Positions 11,502 through 21,922 of a stretch of 64,000 bases of DNA are shown here, piece by piece. The position numbers and the translations under genes were made by a program. This DNA comes from Monosporascus cannonballus (taxonomy: Eukaryota; Ascomycota; Sordariomycetes; Xylariales), in the NCBI GenBank assembly GCA_004154925.1, contig QJNS01000181.1, positions 1 through 64,000 of the forward strand, in the 5' to 3' direction. The notes beneath the pieces are model-generated. The model saw only the letters and a list, made by a program, of their open reading frames with translations, searched no databases and was not told where the DNA came from. Within the stretch, counting starts at the first letter, position 1. Every line of letters begins with the position of its first letter.

Positions 11502-13577
11502 AAACGATATTCCTATATTTAGAAGTTTATAATAGATACAAAGTACCGAGAAGTAATATAGGTAATTTTTCGATATAGCCTTTCGATTCTGTTCTGAATT
11601 AGGATATAAATAACAAAACCTGGGATATTTTGATTATCGAAGAGTTTCGATATATCTGCATTTGTCGTCGAGTTCGGTAAGTGTTTTTTCATCTCATCTA
11701 GGCTAAAAGTTATTATCCTTTTTGCTTTTAAAATAAACGAGATAATCGTCAAAATAACAAGCGATAAAGTGCAACAAATTATAAAGGCTTAGCTAAGATT
11801 TTATAATATATATCGAATATTTGAGAAATTCGCAAAATTTCGACAATAATTATCCGTAATTATTGATATCGGATCGAAACTAATTATTTTCGTTATATAT
11901 TTTACATTAAGATATATTAAGATAATATACGTATTCTAGCTTTATGGCTATCCTAGAAGCCGTTTATTCTGGATAATACTTATAGGTTTTAACGTTAAAA
12001 TCATAGCAAATAAAATAATTGTCGTACTTTGAAATCTCGTTCTAGATTTGAATAATTATAACAATAATAAATTCTAGCTAAAAAGAAATCGAGCTAACTT
12101 TTTTCTTTTTCTTTTTTATCTTACTGTCGATTTCTTATTTAATTATTTTAACTATTTTCTAGGGCTAAGAAATTCCTTTTTTTCTTGAAATTCTTTTTAG
12201 TAGAAAAGCGATATTCGCTCTTAAAATATTCCTTTTTGCTATAGTTAAAATATTCCATATTAAACTTGTTTTTCTTAAGCTTTTTCGAAACGGCATTTAT
12301 TTTCTTTTAAGGCTTGCCCTTATTCTTTTTAATTCGGCTGTTAAAGCTATTATCGTTATTTTATTTACTAATCTCTTTTTTTAAGGTATTAATCAAAAGT
12401 GCGTCGGTCGGTAATAATAACTTTGTTGGTATACTTTATAAAGATTCGGTCTTAGATTCTATATATAGCTTATCTTTAATTTATAATTTTAGTTCGTCAT
12501 AATAAGGATAAAATAACGCGTTTTCTAGCAAGTTTAAAATTGCTATCAAACGGTTGAAGTTAATCGTATACTTTATTGTTAAATTAGTCTGATAAAAAAA
12601 GTGCAGTTATTTAATTATATGTTATTTTTTTTTTAGATTTTCAAATAAAGTTTGCTTTTATTTTTCGAAATTTTCGTATTTGTTAAAATTATAATTAATA
12701 AATTTAAAAGATTTTTTAGATACCTTTTCAGATAATCCTTTAAAATGGGTTCGAACTACTGGCGGATTCGTTCTGTTAGTAATTAAGAAATGGTCATTAC
12801 CTTCTAGTAATTTTTCGTTAACAAGTTTTTATAAAATTTGAAATAAAGGCGAGCTTAAACTAAAAATTCTTTTATATTTTTAAATTTATTTTGAGGTTCA
12901 AAAAGGCTTAATTTATTACTTTTAATATCTGGTATTTTATAGTAGGTGAAAGTTAATACGGTTTTTTTCGCAGATTTGGTTTATATTAAATAATAATAAA
13001 ATCGAAATTTTCTTTTACGTTCGTTCAACGTTAAACGACGAGGGTTAAAAACCACTTCCTTTGCTATGTCTTTTGGCAGAGCTAAACCGAGAAAAAACGG
13101 ATTTCTTTTCTTTGGCAAATCGAACGTTCTTTTTTTCTAGTTTCTAGACTTTTGGGCTAAAAAGTCCAATTTTTCTTCTATAATAAGTTTTTTTTAGTAT
13201 CTCGGCCCCATATTTTTTTTCTTTGCTTTTCTTTAGCTATTTCCTTTTTCGACTTCTTTTTCTAGATTTTAATAATATTCTTAAAGGTCGAAATATGTTA
13301 TTATTAAGATTATAAGGATAATAGATCTTTTTAACATCGAGTAATAAGAGATGCTATATTATTAATTAATTAAAGAACTTTTTCAGTAAAAGATAAATCG
13401 TTTAATCCGGTTATTAATCTTTTATTAACTTATAACGGAAATCGAATATATTATTTATTCTTTAAACGTTATTCTATAATAAAGTTTTTACTAAATTCAA
13501 AAAAGCTTATATTTAACTAGGCATTAAATTATTCGTCGGCTATTTATTAAAAAATTATTAAAATATAACAAACTTAT

Positions 13578-13997
13578 TACATCTATATCTAAAGGTATAA
13601 ATAGTATCCGAAAAAAGTTTTAATTTATAGATAATAATAGAGCGAAAAATAATTTCGTAATTTTATTCGTTAAGAATATTTAAAGATTTCTTCTTTAATT
13701 CGAAAACGATATAATTATATCTGAGTTAAAAACTTACATTAATAATTAAAAAAACAAAATTAAATAAATGTTATTTACATAAAGAATTGCTTTATTATAT
13801 ATCTATTATTATCTTTCTTGATCTTTAAAGTTTACGAAAAACCACCTCTTCTAGCCTTTAGAGAATTCCGAGTATCTCTAGAAATTAACAGAGATATAGA
13901 TAAATTCGAGGTTTTTTTAGCTAAAGTAGAGATTATAACAAATTAGCTTATCTAGTCTCTTCCGAGTCTAATAGAGTCTTTCTTAGACGTAATATCA
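13578..13997 (-). repeat. 5' LTR of the chromovirus
   Basis: Direct repeat of 6449-6865. On the minus strand it starts TGATATTACGTC, retaining the canonical TG. Flanking bases (ATATA at 13998-14002 against TATTA left of the other LTR) do not give a clear target duplication, perhaps because of decay. Confidence 0.8.
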
Positions 13998-14049
13998 ATA
14001 TAGATAAAACTCTATTTTCGTTTAAATATGTAAATAGCTATATATATAA

Positions 14050-15040
14050 TCTTAAAGGCCTTCAGACCATTACCGCGAAATCGGACCGCAGTAGGTGAGA
14101 TAAAAAAAATAGGCCACCTTAATCCTTTTTATATAAGCTGATGGGAAAGGCCGAGAAAAGTTAAAGCTCATAATTATTTTCCGCGGCGCTTCTGAAAACC
14201 GTTTCTAGATACTTGACGAAAAAAAGAAGTAATACGCAGCCGGCGTAAAAGTCCTGTTTAATAAAAAGACATATAATAACGAAAACATTATGATAGATAT
14301 TGTGAATAATTTCGAGAAATATGTAAATAGCGAAGATACACTGTTAATTATAAACGTAACAGCGTTTTATAAGATCTCGAAGTTGATAAAACTCCTTCGC
14401 GGCTATTGTATTATTACCGCGCTTATCCCATCTGGCTATATAAGCCTTTTCCAGTCCCTAAATACAGCTATTAATAGCCCTTTTAAGGAATGGCTTATTG
14501 AATCCGTAGATAGATATATCGCGAAAAAGGAGGATCAATACTTTTAGCAATATAGAAGTCCTATAACGTGGAATATTTCGGATCGCCGTATCATAATTAC
14601 GTATATCGTTTAATAAGCTTGAAAGCGTCTTTTTAAACGAAAACACCTAATTTAGAAGGCGTTCCGCGATTGTGAGATTAGTATTCGCTCTGACGGCAAT
14701 AAAGATAACCTTGTCGATATTGAGAATATATTAGAAATCTATTTTACAGAGTGAAAAATGGCAAAAAATAACGTCCTCAAAAGCTATAAGATTATCTCCG
14801 AAGCCCTTAATATATACCACTGCTTTCGCTACGCAGCTAAAGATTATCTTCGTTAACGCGTTAACTGGAAAAAATTCACGGTCGCTAAGCTAACTGAAGC
14901 ATGCAAAGCTAATAACTTAAAAGCAGCTAGGAAAAAGGATAACTTAGTTAAGATCCTTAAGGCGTAGAAAAAGAGTGTTATTTAGGAAGAACTAGCTGCA
15001 GTTATATAGACAGCCACTCTAATACTACAATAATCATCAT
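14050..15040 (+). pseudogene. Pogo/jerky-type DDE transposase relic with SAP-like tail
   Basis: The plus strand holds fragments of a DDE-superfamily transposase. KVLFNKKTYNNENIMI is followed by LLIINVTAF (family LLIxDxxxxH-like, the Asp codon apparently mutated to Asn) and TALIPSGYISLFQSLNTAIN, matching the family motif around a Leu-Gln-Pro-Leu-Asp core. The best open stretch is 14290-14547. Near 14873-14966 FTVAKLTEACKANNLKAA resembles a SAP DNA-binding motif. Stops and G-to-A / C-to-T substitutions mark RIP up to about 15040, after which composition is normal. No terminal repeats were found. The assignment to pogo/jerky (Tc1-mariner) is by motif only. Confidence 0.7.
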
Positions 15041-15553
15041 GATATCGCTTATAACACCTTGCAAAGCGATAGAAAAAGCAACAGGAAGCTTCAAGGGGAC
15101 ACTGGGAGTCAGTTCGGGAACTTTCAGCACCACCGACTTGTGGAGAATTAGAATCAGAATCAGCAAACCGTTCGTGTCGTTCAGAACCAGTATTTCCACT
15201 TTTTTCTGCTGAAAATGGCTGAATCTTCTTGGCAGGTTTGGACGAATCATATTCATTCAGCATGCTGAAAATCTCCCACTTCAGCTTTAGCAGCTCTCGA
15301 GTTGCTGAAGCTGTTGCTAAATAATGTATAGACTGTGTTAGGAGCTCTGCCCTAGCTTTAAGCCGTCCTTTTTGTTATATATCCTGATAACGCCATAAAC
15401 CTAAACCTCCGTAACTGTCGCTTCGTAATCTCGTAATGGAACTGAACGTTTTTCGCGATCAGGAATCATGGTAGTAACACTGAAAACGCGCCGTCGGTAA
15501 CGGAAGCAGCTCGCCGTCTTAGCTGCTCTTTTCGTAATCTTTAATTACCGTAA
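15041..15553. other. GC-normal patch between transposon relics
   Basis: This stretch lacks RIP character and is rich in CAG/CAA triplets on the plus strand. It directly continues the transposase relic and may be that protein's Gln-rich C-terminus or 3' flank. Minus-strand open frames of 84-93 codons (14982-15263) look like shadows. No known domain is seen. Confidence 0.4.
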
Positions 15554-15992
15554 TGTTATGACCTAACCAGAGAAGGGTCTCGAAAACGGTCGCCAAGTGA
15601 CCGAAACAGGACCCAAGTGGGTCAAGATCACGTGATATGGATCCAAAGTGATCTAAGAGATTTAACGAGATCCATGCAGTTATCTAATATAGATTCGAAG
15701 TGATCTAAGGAATCCAACGGGATCTATACAGTTATTCGATATAGAACTGAAGAGATTTAAGAGATTTAACGGGACCTATAAAAAGATATATATATTCGTT
15801 AATTCTATAATTTAAATAATAACAGCTTGTAATACTTAATAATACTAATCGTTTATAATATAATTTCGGCACTTTTAGTATTACGAGACGTAATACGTTA
15901 TTGTATTTATTATTCAGAATTCTACGATATCTCTGTTAATATAAACTCGTCGACTTAGATTTAATAGTTGGTTAATTAGCCTAGTCGTCACA
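15554..15992 (+). mobile_element. Solo LTR, family A, with perfect 5-bp target duplication
   Basis: A 439-bp sequence from TGTTATGACC to GTCGTCACA, flanked on both sides by CGTAA (15549-15553 and 15993-15997). A TATA-like run TATAAAAAGATATATA near 15778 gives the plus orientation. It contains a CACGTG at 15629-15634 and an internal 52-bp tandem repeat that makes it longer than its relatives. The right half is moderately RIP-decayed. Confidence 0.92.
15640..15785. repeat. 52-bp tandem repeat inside a solo LTR, about 2.8 copies
   Basis: Units at 15640-15691 and 15692-15743 and a partial third to about 15785 share GAAGTGATCTAAG-like and TTTAACGGGATC-like segments. The repeats lie in the U3 (promoter) part of the LTR, upstream of its TATA-like box. 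Confidence 0.85.
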
Positions 15993-16059
15993 CGTAATTA
16001 ATATCGTATTGAAATATATATTAATAATCAAACGAGTTCTAAGTGTATATTCGCAATAT

Positions 16060-17000
16060 TACGTGTCGCAAATAATCGTTTTCGAAAAACTATAAGAATA
16101 AATAAGAATACGTATTACGCGTTATATAATTAGCTGTTAGTAAATCCGGCGCTACAAACGTTACGAATTTCGATAAATAAAAAAAGAATAATTTTTTTCT
16201 ATATTTTAACCTAAGGTTTTTCTATTCACATAATTTCGGATCGCTTTATAAGAAATAATAACATTATTTACCGCGCGTTTTACGAAGTCCTAAATGTCTT
16301 TATAATATTAATACGTATTATTATTAAATTCGTTAATAACTGTTTTTACTAGAAATTTTAATTAAGAGGAAATCTTTCTTATAATTTAGAAACGTAATAA
16401 AAACGCTTCATGGAATTTATTTTAAAATTCGAATCGAAAATAACGCCTTTTAGCAAAAAATATAAAATAATTATAAAAATGAATTATTAACAAATACATA
16501 AATCACTGGTAATTTCCATAGAAAATTTATCTACGTATTAGCAGCCTGGAAAAGTTTTACAAATAACGTTAAATTATTTAATAACGCGATCGATCATAAT
16601 AACTTCGTTATCTTTAAGAATAAATATATGCTTAAAGATTTTAGATACGTTACTAGCAGGCAGATCTTTATTTCGTATCGCGAAACGCGATATTATATTC
16701 AAAAATAAACGCAAACCTAATTAAAGTTACGTATGCCAAAAAAAACCTATATAATTTAAGATGTGCGCAATTACAGAACGCGATCAAAAAGGTCTTTAGC
16801 AGATAACAATCTACTTTTAAAATCTTTAAAAAAAGTCCTTCTTATATAAATATTAATAAGATAATTAAGGCGATTTACATTACGACTAATTTTTGCAATT
16901 TTTTATTAGATTATAGCAAAATCCACGATAACGAATCCGTAAAATTAAATAAAAAAATTAAGCAAATAACTTTTCGCGCGTAAAAAAAATAAGGTGGCGC
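16060..17000 (+). pseudogene. PIF/Harbinger transposase relic
   Basis: Plus-strand frames recover the order of a Harbinger-type DDE endonuclease: FIYVLAAWKSFTNN, then FKNKYMLKDF, then SYRETRYYI (family APYRGTRYH), then RCAQLQNAIKKVF (family RHxxxRNxIERxFG), then SPSYINI and NFCNFLLDYSKIHDNE. Stops interrupt the frame at Gln/Trp positions and the DNA is strongly AT-rich, consistent with RIP. The N-terminus, the first catalytic Asp and terminal repeats were not identified. The relic is non-functional. Confidence 0.75.
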
Positions 17001-17729
17001 ATATTCTCTTACTATAAAATATTGTAATAAAATCGCGAAAAAGATATAGAATACGTATCAGAAATTTAGAAACATTAAAGACGAAAATAATTAATAAAAA
17101 CGTTAGTATTATTGTTATTATTCTTAAAAAAGCTTAATATTAAGGCGGAATAAATTAATTACCATTTTTAAAAATAAGTACAAAATGTTTTTTTATTTGT
17201 TTTTAGTAATAATTTAAAGATTATTAAGGCTAAATTATATTTGAACTGTATAAGTATTTAACGTTTTTAAAACGAGATAATATTTTGTATTATATTTTAC
17301 CGAAATATATTAATATAGAAAATCTTTTTTATATTACTTTTCTTTAATTATTTTTATTACTTTTATAACTTTTAATACTTTAATATTTTTAGTACCTTTA
17401 ATATTTTTATAACTTTATATCAGTATTACTTTTATTATTTTTGTTATTTTTTATATTTTAAAAACTCGTAATACCTTTATTATTATTATAAAGTACTTTT
17501 TTTTATTATGTACGCGGTTTTTGTAATTCGTATTCTTAGTTTTTTCGAAACTTCTATGTTATTAAAATTTTAAATTATCGTTTACGTTTACAAAATATGA
17601 TAATAAAACGATTATTTTGCGCCTAAGCCTATATAACGCAAAATAATATATTATTTCTAAATTAATCGATATAAATATTACTAAAAATTCTAACAGTTAA
17701 CTTTATATTTAACTCCGTATCTTAAGTTA
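17000..17729. other. AT-rich RIP-decayed stretch, no identifiable content
   Basis: Very AT-rich sequence between the Harbinger relic and the inverted-repeat element. It may include the 3' end of the Harbinger element. No open frame above about 60 codons and no repeat partner in the window were found. Confidence 0.45.
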
Positions 17730-17738
17730 GCTTTTTAT

Positions 17739-17946
17739 TGTGAGAATACAGCTTCTATAAGGATGAGGCTGGTAGCCGACTAGTCATCGATCAGCTACCG
17801 ATCTATTTACTAGTATAAATCCACCATCTAGCAGCTAATAGAAAATGCCAGATAGAAGTAACCTAATATATTTATTTCTTGAAATCTGCTTTACGACTGG
17901 TCGAAGATCACCTTACCCAGGTTACAGCTGTCTATTATCTTATATT
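17739..17946 (+). repeat. Left terminal inverted repeat of the Mutator-like element
   Basis: Inverted partner of about 18815-19021. Differences between the arms are mostly transitions. Confidence 0.8.
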
Positions 17947-18814
17947 TATTACAAATTAATATTTTAGTAACTTATTTAATACCTCTTTTTACTAGTTAGC
18001 TACTATATTCTTTAAACTTTTTATTTTTGTATTACGTTTTTAAATTGTCGACAGAGCGCTTATAAAAACAAGCGCATATTTGTTGTAAAATATTGTTATT
18101 AGCGAAAATAACTTTTATCTTTTTAATAGAACTGTTCTTTTTCTCGGCGGCAGTCGATTTCTATAAAAAAGTCTATAATATCTTTTGAACAAAAATAATG
18201 CTGGTTTCTCTTTTAAGGTTAATAGTTAACTTATCTTTAACTTTAATAGAAAACTGGAATACGGCTTTATAAAGTTTAACGTGTTTTAAAGCTTTATATT
18301 AGAAAATCTTTACTTTAAAATAAGCCTAAATAACGGTTAATTATTACCTAATAATTTAATATAGAAAATATTATTAGCTTTTAGGTAATTATTTTATATT
18401 TTAAGCTTAGCCGTAAATATTTTTTAAAAAAACTTTATCCTAATCGAAATTATTTGCTTTTTTAATGTAAGTTATATCTAGGTTTTTTTTAAAAAAATAA
18501 TTATATTTATTTTATACTTAATATTTTGTTAAAAAATTCTTTATATATTTAATTTATTAATTACGGCTTAATGGCCGCATTTCTTAATCTTATAATTCGG
18601 AATATTAAATCTTTCTTTAATTTATTTTTAATATAACTTAAAAAGTATTATTACCTTATACGAGATTTACGAATAACGCGTATATAGCTAATTACTACTT
18701 TTGGCTAAGTTCGACTCCTAGTTTGTTTAGAAAAATTCCGGATCGATAAAAATCCTAGCAATTTTAATATAACGTTATCGAATGCAAATAATAATCGATA
18801 AGCTCAGAGGGCTT

Positions 18815-19021
18815 TTGTAAGATAATAAATAGCTGTAAGCTAGAGTAAGTGATTTCCGACTAGTCGTAAAGCAGATTTTAAAAAGTAAATGTATTAGGTT
18901 ACTTTTATCTGGCGTTTTCTATTAGCTACCAGATGGTGGATTTATATTAATAAGTGAGTCGGTGGCTGATCGGTGGCTGGTCGGCTACTAGCCTTATCCT
19001 TATAGGGGCTGTTTTCTCACG
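18815..19021 (-). repeat. Right terminal inverted repeat of the Mutator-like element
   Basis: Inverted partner of 17739-17946. This arm keeps more GC and is probably closer to the ancestral state. Confidence 0.8.
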
Positions 19022-19165
19022 GCTTTTTACTCGAGTTTGTATTAATAAATTAATAATTATATTAGGAATAAGGTAAGGCGTTTTTTACAATAATTTCGAA
19101 AATTATATGGTCCTAATATTAACTATTAATTTTGTATAGGAAACTAGATTATCTTATAAGTATTA

Positions 19166-19295
19166 TATTACGGCCTCGTCACCCGTAAGAGCTCCAGTAT
19201 ATATGCAGCTGTAAGCACCAGAATGATTGCCACAATTGCGATCATTTCACCGATCTTTTGCCCTGGTGGCGTGATGGTATGGTGCAGCCATAACA
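19166..19295 (-). mobile_element. 130-bp solo LTR, family H, copy 1
   Basis: On the minus strand it runs from TGTTATGGCTGCACC to GGCCGTAATA (the last CA decayed to TA), with a TATA-like GCATATATACTG inside. It is flanked by an exact TATTA duplication (19161-19165, 19296-19300). It is almost the same as 60878-61007, with about eight differences over 130 bp, mostly transitions. The very short LTR is in the size class of TRIM/SMART elements; no full element is in the window. Confidence 0.85.
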
Positions 19296-19300
19296 TATTA

Positions 19301-20746
19301 TCTGATATCTTTCGTTTTCCAAACGAATTAACGCCTTTCTAATTAACATATTTTCGATTCCTTTTCGAATACGTTATAAATAAAGGTATTAACACTATAT
19401 ATCAAGAAACGGTGACGATTCAGCTATATCACGAAACAACAGGGCTAATTAGAGCCGAAGTCCGTTCGTTAAAATCAGCCGACTGAAGCCAAATTCAAAA
19501 CAGTGGAGAATTCAGCTTCAGCAGTTCCACTTCTGTCTTGCCGATTGACAGGGTTGGCACGGACCATAAGGATCAGATTCTGAAAGTTTACGAACTTCAC
19601 CTGGGCCATTGGGTGGCAAAGAATCCACACACAATTTGTATGGGTAGCGTTGGAAATAACATGTTACCACCCTTGGCGCCAAGCTGTTAGCTTTTAACGA
19701 ATTTCGAGGGTTAATACGTAGATTTGAACTCGTGTCCTGCCATGTTGCGGGGCCTCCCATTTTTCCGGCACTGCTCAGATTCGGCGGCACCTTCGTAGGC
19801 AATTCATCCAACGAGAAATTATCCCATCTAAATTTTCTGGGGCTTCTTCAGGGGCATTCTTCCCCTGAAGAGTTTCAACGGACGCACGCGTATCTCACGT
19901 CAGCACCAGGCACCAATCTTCCCAAAAGGGGGGTGGGTGATTTGGGATTTCATGCAGTTCGAGAGCGGACTAAGGATTCTCATCAACTATGGCTGGAAAC
20001 GTCATCAATCTGTATTCGTGTTAAGCCCGAGCTAACATTGAGTCTATCGAAGGGCTAACAGACTTTTCCTCGACAGTAGAAACTACTTGCCAATCAAAAG
20101 GATCTAACAATAGGGCAGTCGACTCCTGTGGCGGTACTCTCAGCTTAAGCGCTCCGAGTCATCCGTAAGTTGAGGATGGGTGTTGTTCAACTCAAACATA
20201 AGCACACGCACTAGACTACCGTCGAGAACACCGTGGATTTGATGCGTCAGTAATCATTACACGGTGTCATCCACGCCATTTAAGTAAGTGGTATATGCAG
20301 GTGGCGATGATAGCATGAGCCCCGGCAGGGTCAGTGTAAAGTTGATAGCATGTCATATGCACAGTGCGCACATATGTGTAAGAGCGCCAACGAGACGAGA
20401 GACATCCGATCCTGGACTGAAAAAAGATTGCACGCCTAGCAATGTAACAATCAGACACTTTCCGTGGGCAAGTCTAGTTCTTCAGGCCTTAGTGCTGATA
20501 AAGCAACCTAGCCAGGCCACCTGAGACTTTGGGCAGGCTCTGGAGTAAGACTCGCTTCTTGGTAAGGGCCGGAAACAGACCATACTAAAATGACAGCCCT
20601 CTACAGCAGAAAGCCTACCTATTTCGTGAGCTGAGGTGCCACTTCTGACCTCGTGATAGGTACGAAGGTCATTTTTGGCTTCATGGCTACCGCCGCCGGA
20701 TGAAGCTGTTTTCGTATTGCCCGATGTGGTGACTATCCAGTCCACT
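19301..20746. other. Transition to GC-normal DNA, no recognisable gene
   Basis: AT content falls after about 19480. Short open frames (19518-19811 minus, 19732-20058 plus, 20482-20745 minus) match nothing I recognise. Around 19710-19780 on the minus strand GTTCAAATC fits a Pol III B-box core, but no cloverleaf could be drawn. Confidence 0.45.
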
Positions 20747-20952
20747 TGTCAGGTGCCAAGGTGCGGTCCCCTTTCCGGGGCCCAGCGACCCACCAGTGTG
20801 GCTCCAGTTTGTGTATATATAGGGGGGCTTCGCCCCTCAGTAATTAGAAAAGGGCAGGCATTAATGGTCATCTATTCACTACCCACACTATGAACCACCT
20901 GCTGGGCTGCTTCTTCTGCCTCTCACTCCGTACTTTACCATTTTCCCTGACA
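20747..20952 (+). mobile_element. Solo LTR, family G, copy 1
   Basis: A 206-bp sequence from TGTCAGGTGCC to TTTTCCCTGACA, flanked by an exact CCACT duplication (20742-20746, 20953-20957). It contains TGTGTATATATAGG as a TATA-like box. Its inverted partner is 21499-21917. No RIP signature. Confidence 0.92.
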
Positions 20953-20957
20953 CCACT

Positions 20958-21498
20958 ACACTATTGCTCTGTAAACACCACACCGGTTCGGAGATCCTCT
21001 CTATTGGATCTGGGGCGTGGCATAAAGTAGTCGACATATTGATGATATAAACATCGTAAATCTATCTTCGACTAGGCCACTTTTTAAGAGTTGCCATGGA
21101 CAGGCAATCGTACGCTCAGGGGCGGCGCAAGATAGGTGAGCGAGGTCGCAGTATAAGTCTAGCTTGGTATCCGTGATGTCAACCCCTATGGTAATATCGA
21201 TGAGTCTGAATGGAGTCTTAGACATGGAACTAGTTGCCACAGGCGTAGTCGAGCTTGATCGGTCGCTCATCCATTGGGGGCTCTTGGACTTCTAAGCAGC
21301 CCGCGTTGGAGTGAGAACGCTTATACAGTTACTCGAGCAACTTGATAGCCAGTCACAATGGGATTTAATTGCGCGTATTAGGCAAATAAGGGTATACCCT
21401 GGAGGATATGGGGCTCCGCACTCAATGTGCTTGCGATTGACTTCAGCACACTAACAGATATCGAAGACACCTCATAGCAAGCCCCTGAGCTCGAGCAC
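20958..21498. other. Spacer between the two family G LTRs
   Basis: GC-normal sequence of about 540 bp between two independently inserted solo LTRs. A minus-strand open frame of 89 codons (21001-21270) has no recognisable features. Confidence 0.4.
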
Positions 21499-21917
21499 TG
21501 TCAAAGAAAATTGTGAAGTACGGAGTGAAAGGCAGTAGAAGTAACCTAGCAGGTAGTTCGTAGTTGTCAGACCTAGTAAAGCCAGTCAGCACGAGCGGGA
21601 ATTACTTCCTGTACCCCTGGTACCTTTTTCTCCCAGCTCCACCTGTATTGACGTGTATAAAAGGAGGGTTCGCTACCTTCACTTTCTGGCTAGGACCTTC
21701 TAAAGGTCAAGGCAACCTTTAATACACTTCTTCTTCAGTTATATGCTTCTGTGTGTGATGTCAGGGTCTCACAGTAGTATGGGTAGTAGATAGATAACCG
21801 ATAATGCCTGCTTCTCCCAGACTACTCGGGGCGAACCCCCCTTATATTTACACAAGCCAGAGCCTCACTAGTAGGGCGCTGGGCCCCAGAAAGGGGGTCG
21901 CACCTTGGCACCTGGCA
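21499..21917 (-). mobile_element. Solo LTR, family G, copy 2, split by a nested LTR
   Basis: The inverted copy of 20747-20952, flanked by an exact AGCAC duplication (21494-21498, 21918-21922). It is interrupted by the solo LTR at 21565-21773. Removing that insert and one copy of its target duplication leaves 205 bp, against 206 bp for the other copy. The inverted arrangement therefore reflects two separate insertions, not one inverted-repeat element. Confidence 0.92.
21565..21773 (+). mobile_element. Solo LTR, family F, nested in a family G LTR
   Basis: A 209-bp sequence from TGTCAGACCTAG to GGGTCTCACA, flanked by an exact GTAGT duplication (21560-21564, 21774-21778). It is a diverged relative of the 220-bp Copia family B LTR: the last roughly 110 bp, including AACCTTTAATACACTTCTTC, are nearly identical, while the first half is only loosely similar. 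It is GC-normal and is the youngest insertion here. Confidence 0.92.
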
Positions 21918-21922
21918 AGCAC

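Larger units (their letters stand above)
6449..13997 (-). mobile_element. RIP-decayed Gypsy-class chromovirus with two LTRs
   Basis: Two direct repeats of about 420 bp (6449-6865 and 13578-13997) bound the element. Their outer ends keep TA/TG..TA/CA remnants, and a purine tract (AAAAGAAGAAGAA on the minus strand) abuts the inner edge of the left repeat, as a polypurine tract should next to a 3' LTR. Coding is on the minus strand. Reverse transcriptase is recognisable at about 9850-9895 by FVYLDDILIFS, with YLDD at 9865-9876. A C-terminal chromodomain lies near 7517-7692. A younger solo LTR (11186-11501) is inserted upstream of RT. Stops occur throughout, so nothing here is functional. Gag, protease and integrase were not resolved residue by residue. 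Confidence 0.85.
17739..19021. mobile_element. Mutator-like non-autonomous element with about 200-bp TIRs
   Basis: The first and last roughly 200 bp are inverted copies of each other (left GTGAGAATACAGCTTC, right end inverted GTGAGAAAACAGCCCC), with similarity continuing past GTAGCCGAC, AATCCACCATCT and AATCTGCTTTACGAC. The element is flanked by GCTTTTTAT (17730-17738) and GCTTTTTAC (19022-19030), a 9-bp duplication with one C/T difference. Long TIRs plus a 9-bp duplication are characteristic of Mutator-like elements. The roughly 870-bp interior is AT-rich without a coding frame. It is 1283 bp long. Superfamily assignment rests on structure only. Confidence 0.8.
5760..19480. other. AT-rich, RIP-decayed transposon island 1
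   Basis: Base composition changes abruptly to very AT-rich. Nearly all frames are broken by TAA/TAG, and conserved Trp and Gln codons of recognisable transposon proteins have become stops. CpA/TpG are rare while CpG persists, the known signature of RIP. GC-normal patches inside it are the solo LTR at 11186-11501, about 15040-15550, and the 130-bp LTR at 19166-19295. The borders are approximate. Confidence 0.85.

Noticed and set aside
11186..15992. Solo LTRs at 11186 and 15554 as the two ends of one element
   Set aside because: The second has its own exact CGTAA duplication, the first lies inside the chromovirus, and the sequence between them contains the chromovirus 5' end and another transposase relic.
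19700..19790. Possible tRNA or SINE on the minus strand
   Set aside because: Only a B-box-like GTTCAAATC is convincing; the A-box is weak and no cloverleaf can be drawn.
20747..21917. A single inverted-repeat DNA transposon of about 1.2 kb
   Set aside because: Each arm has its own exact 5-bp duplication (CCACT and AGCAC) and TG..CA ends, so the arms are two independent solo LTRs.
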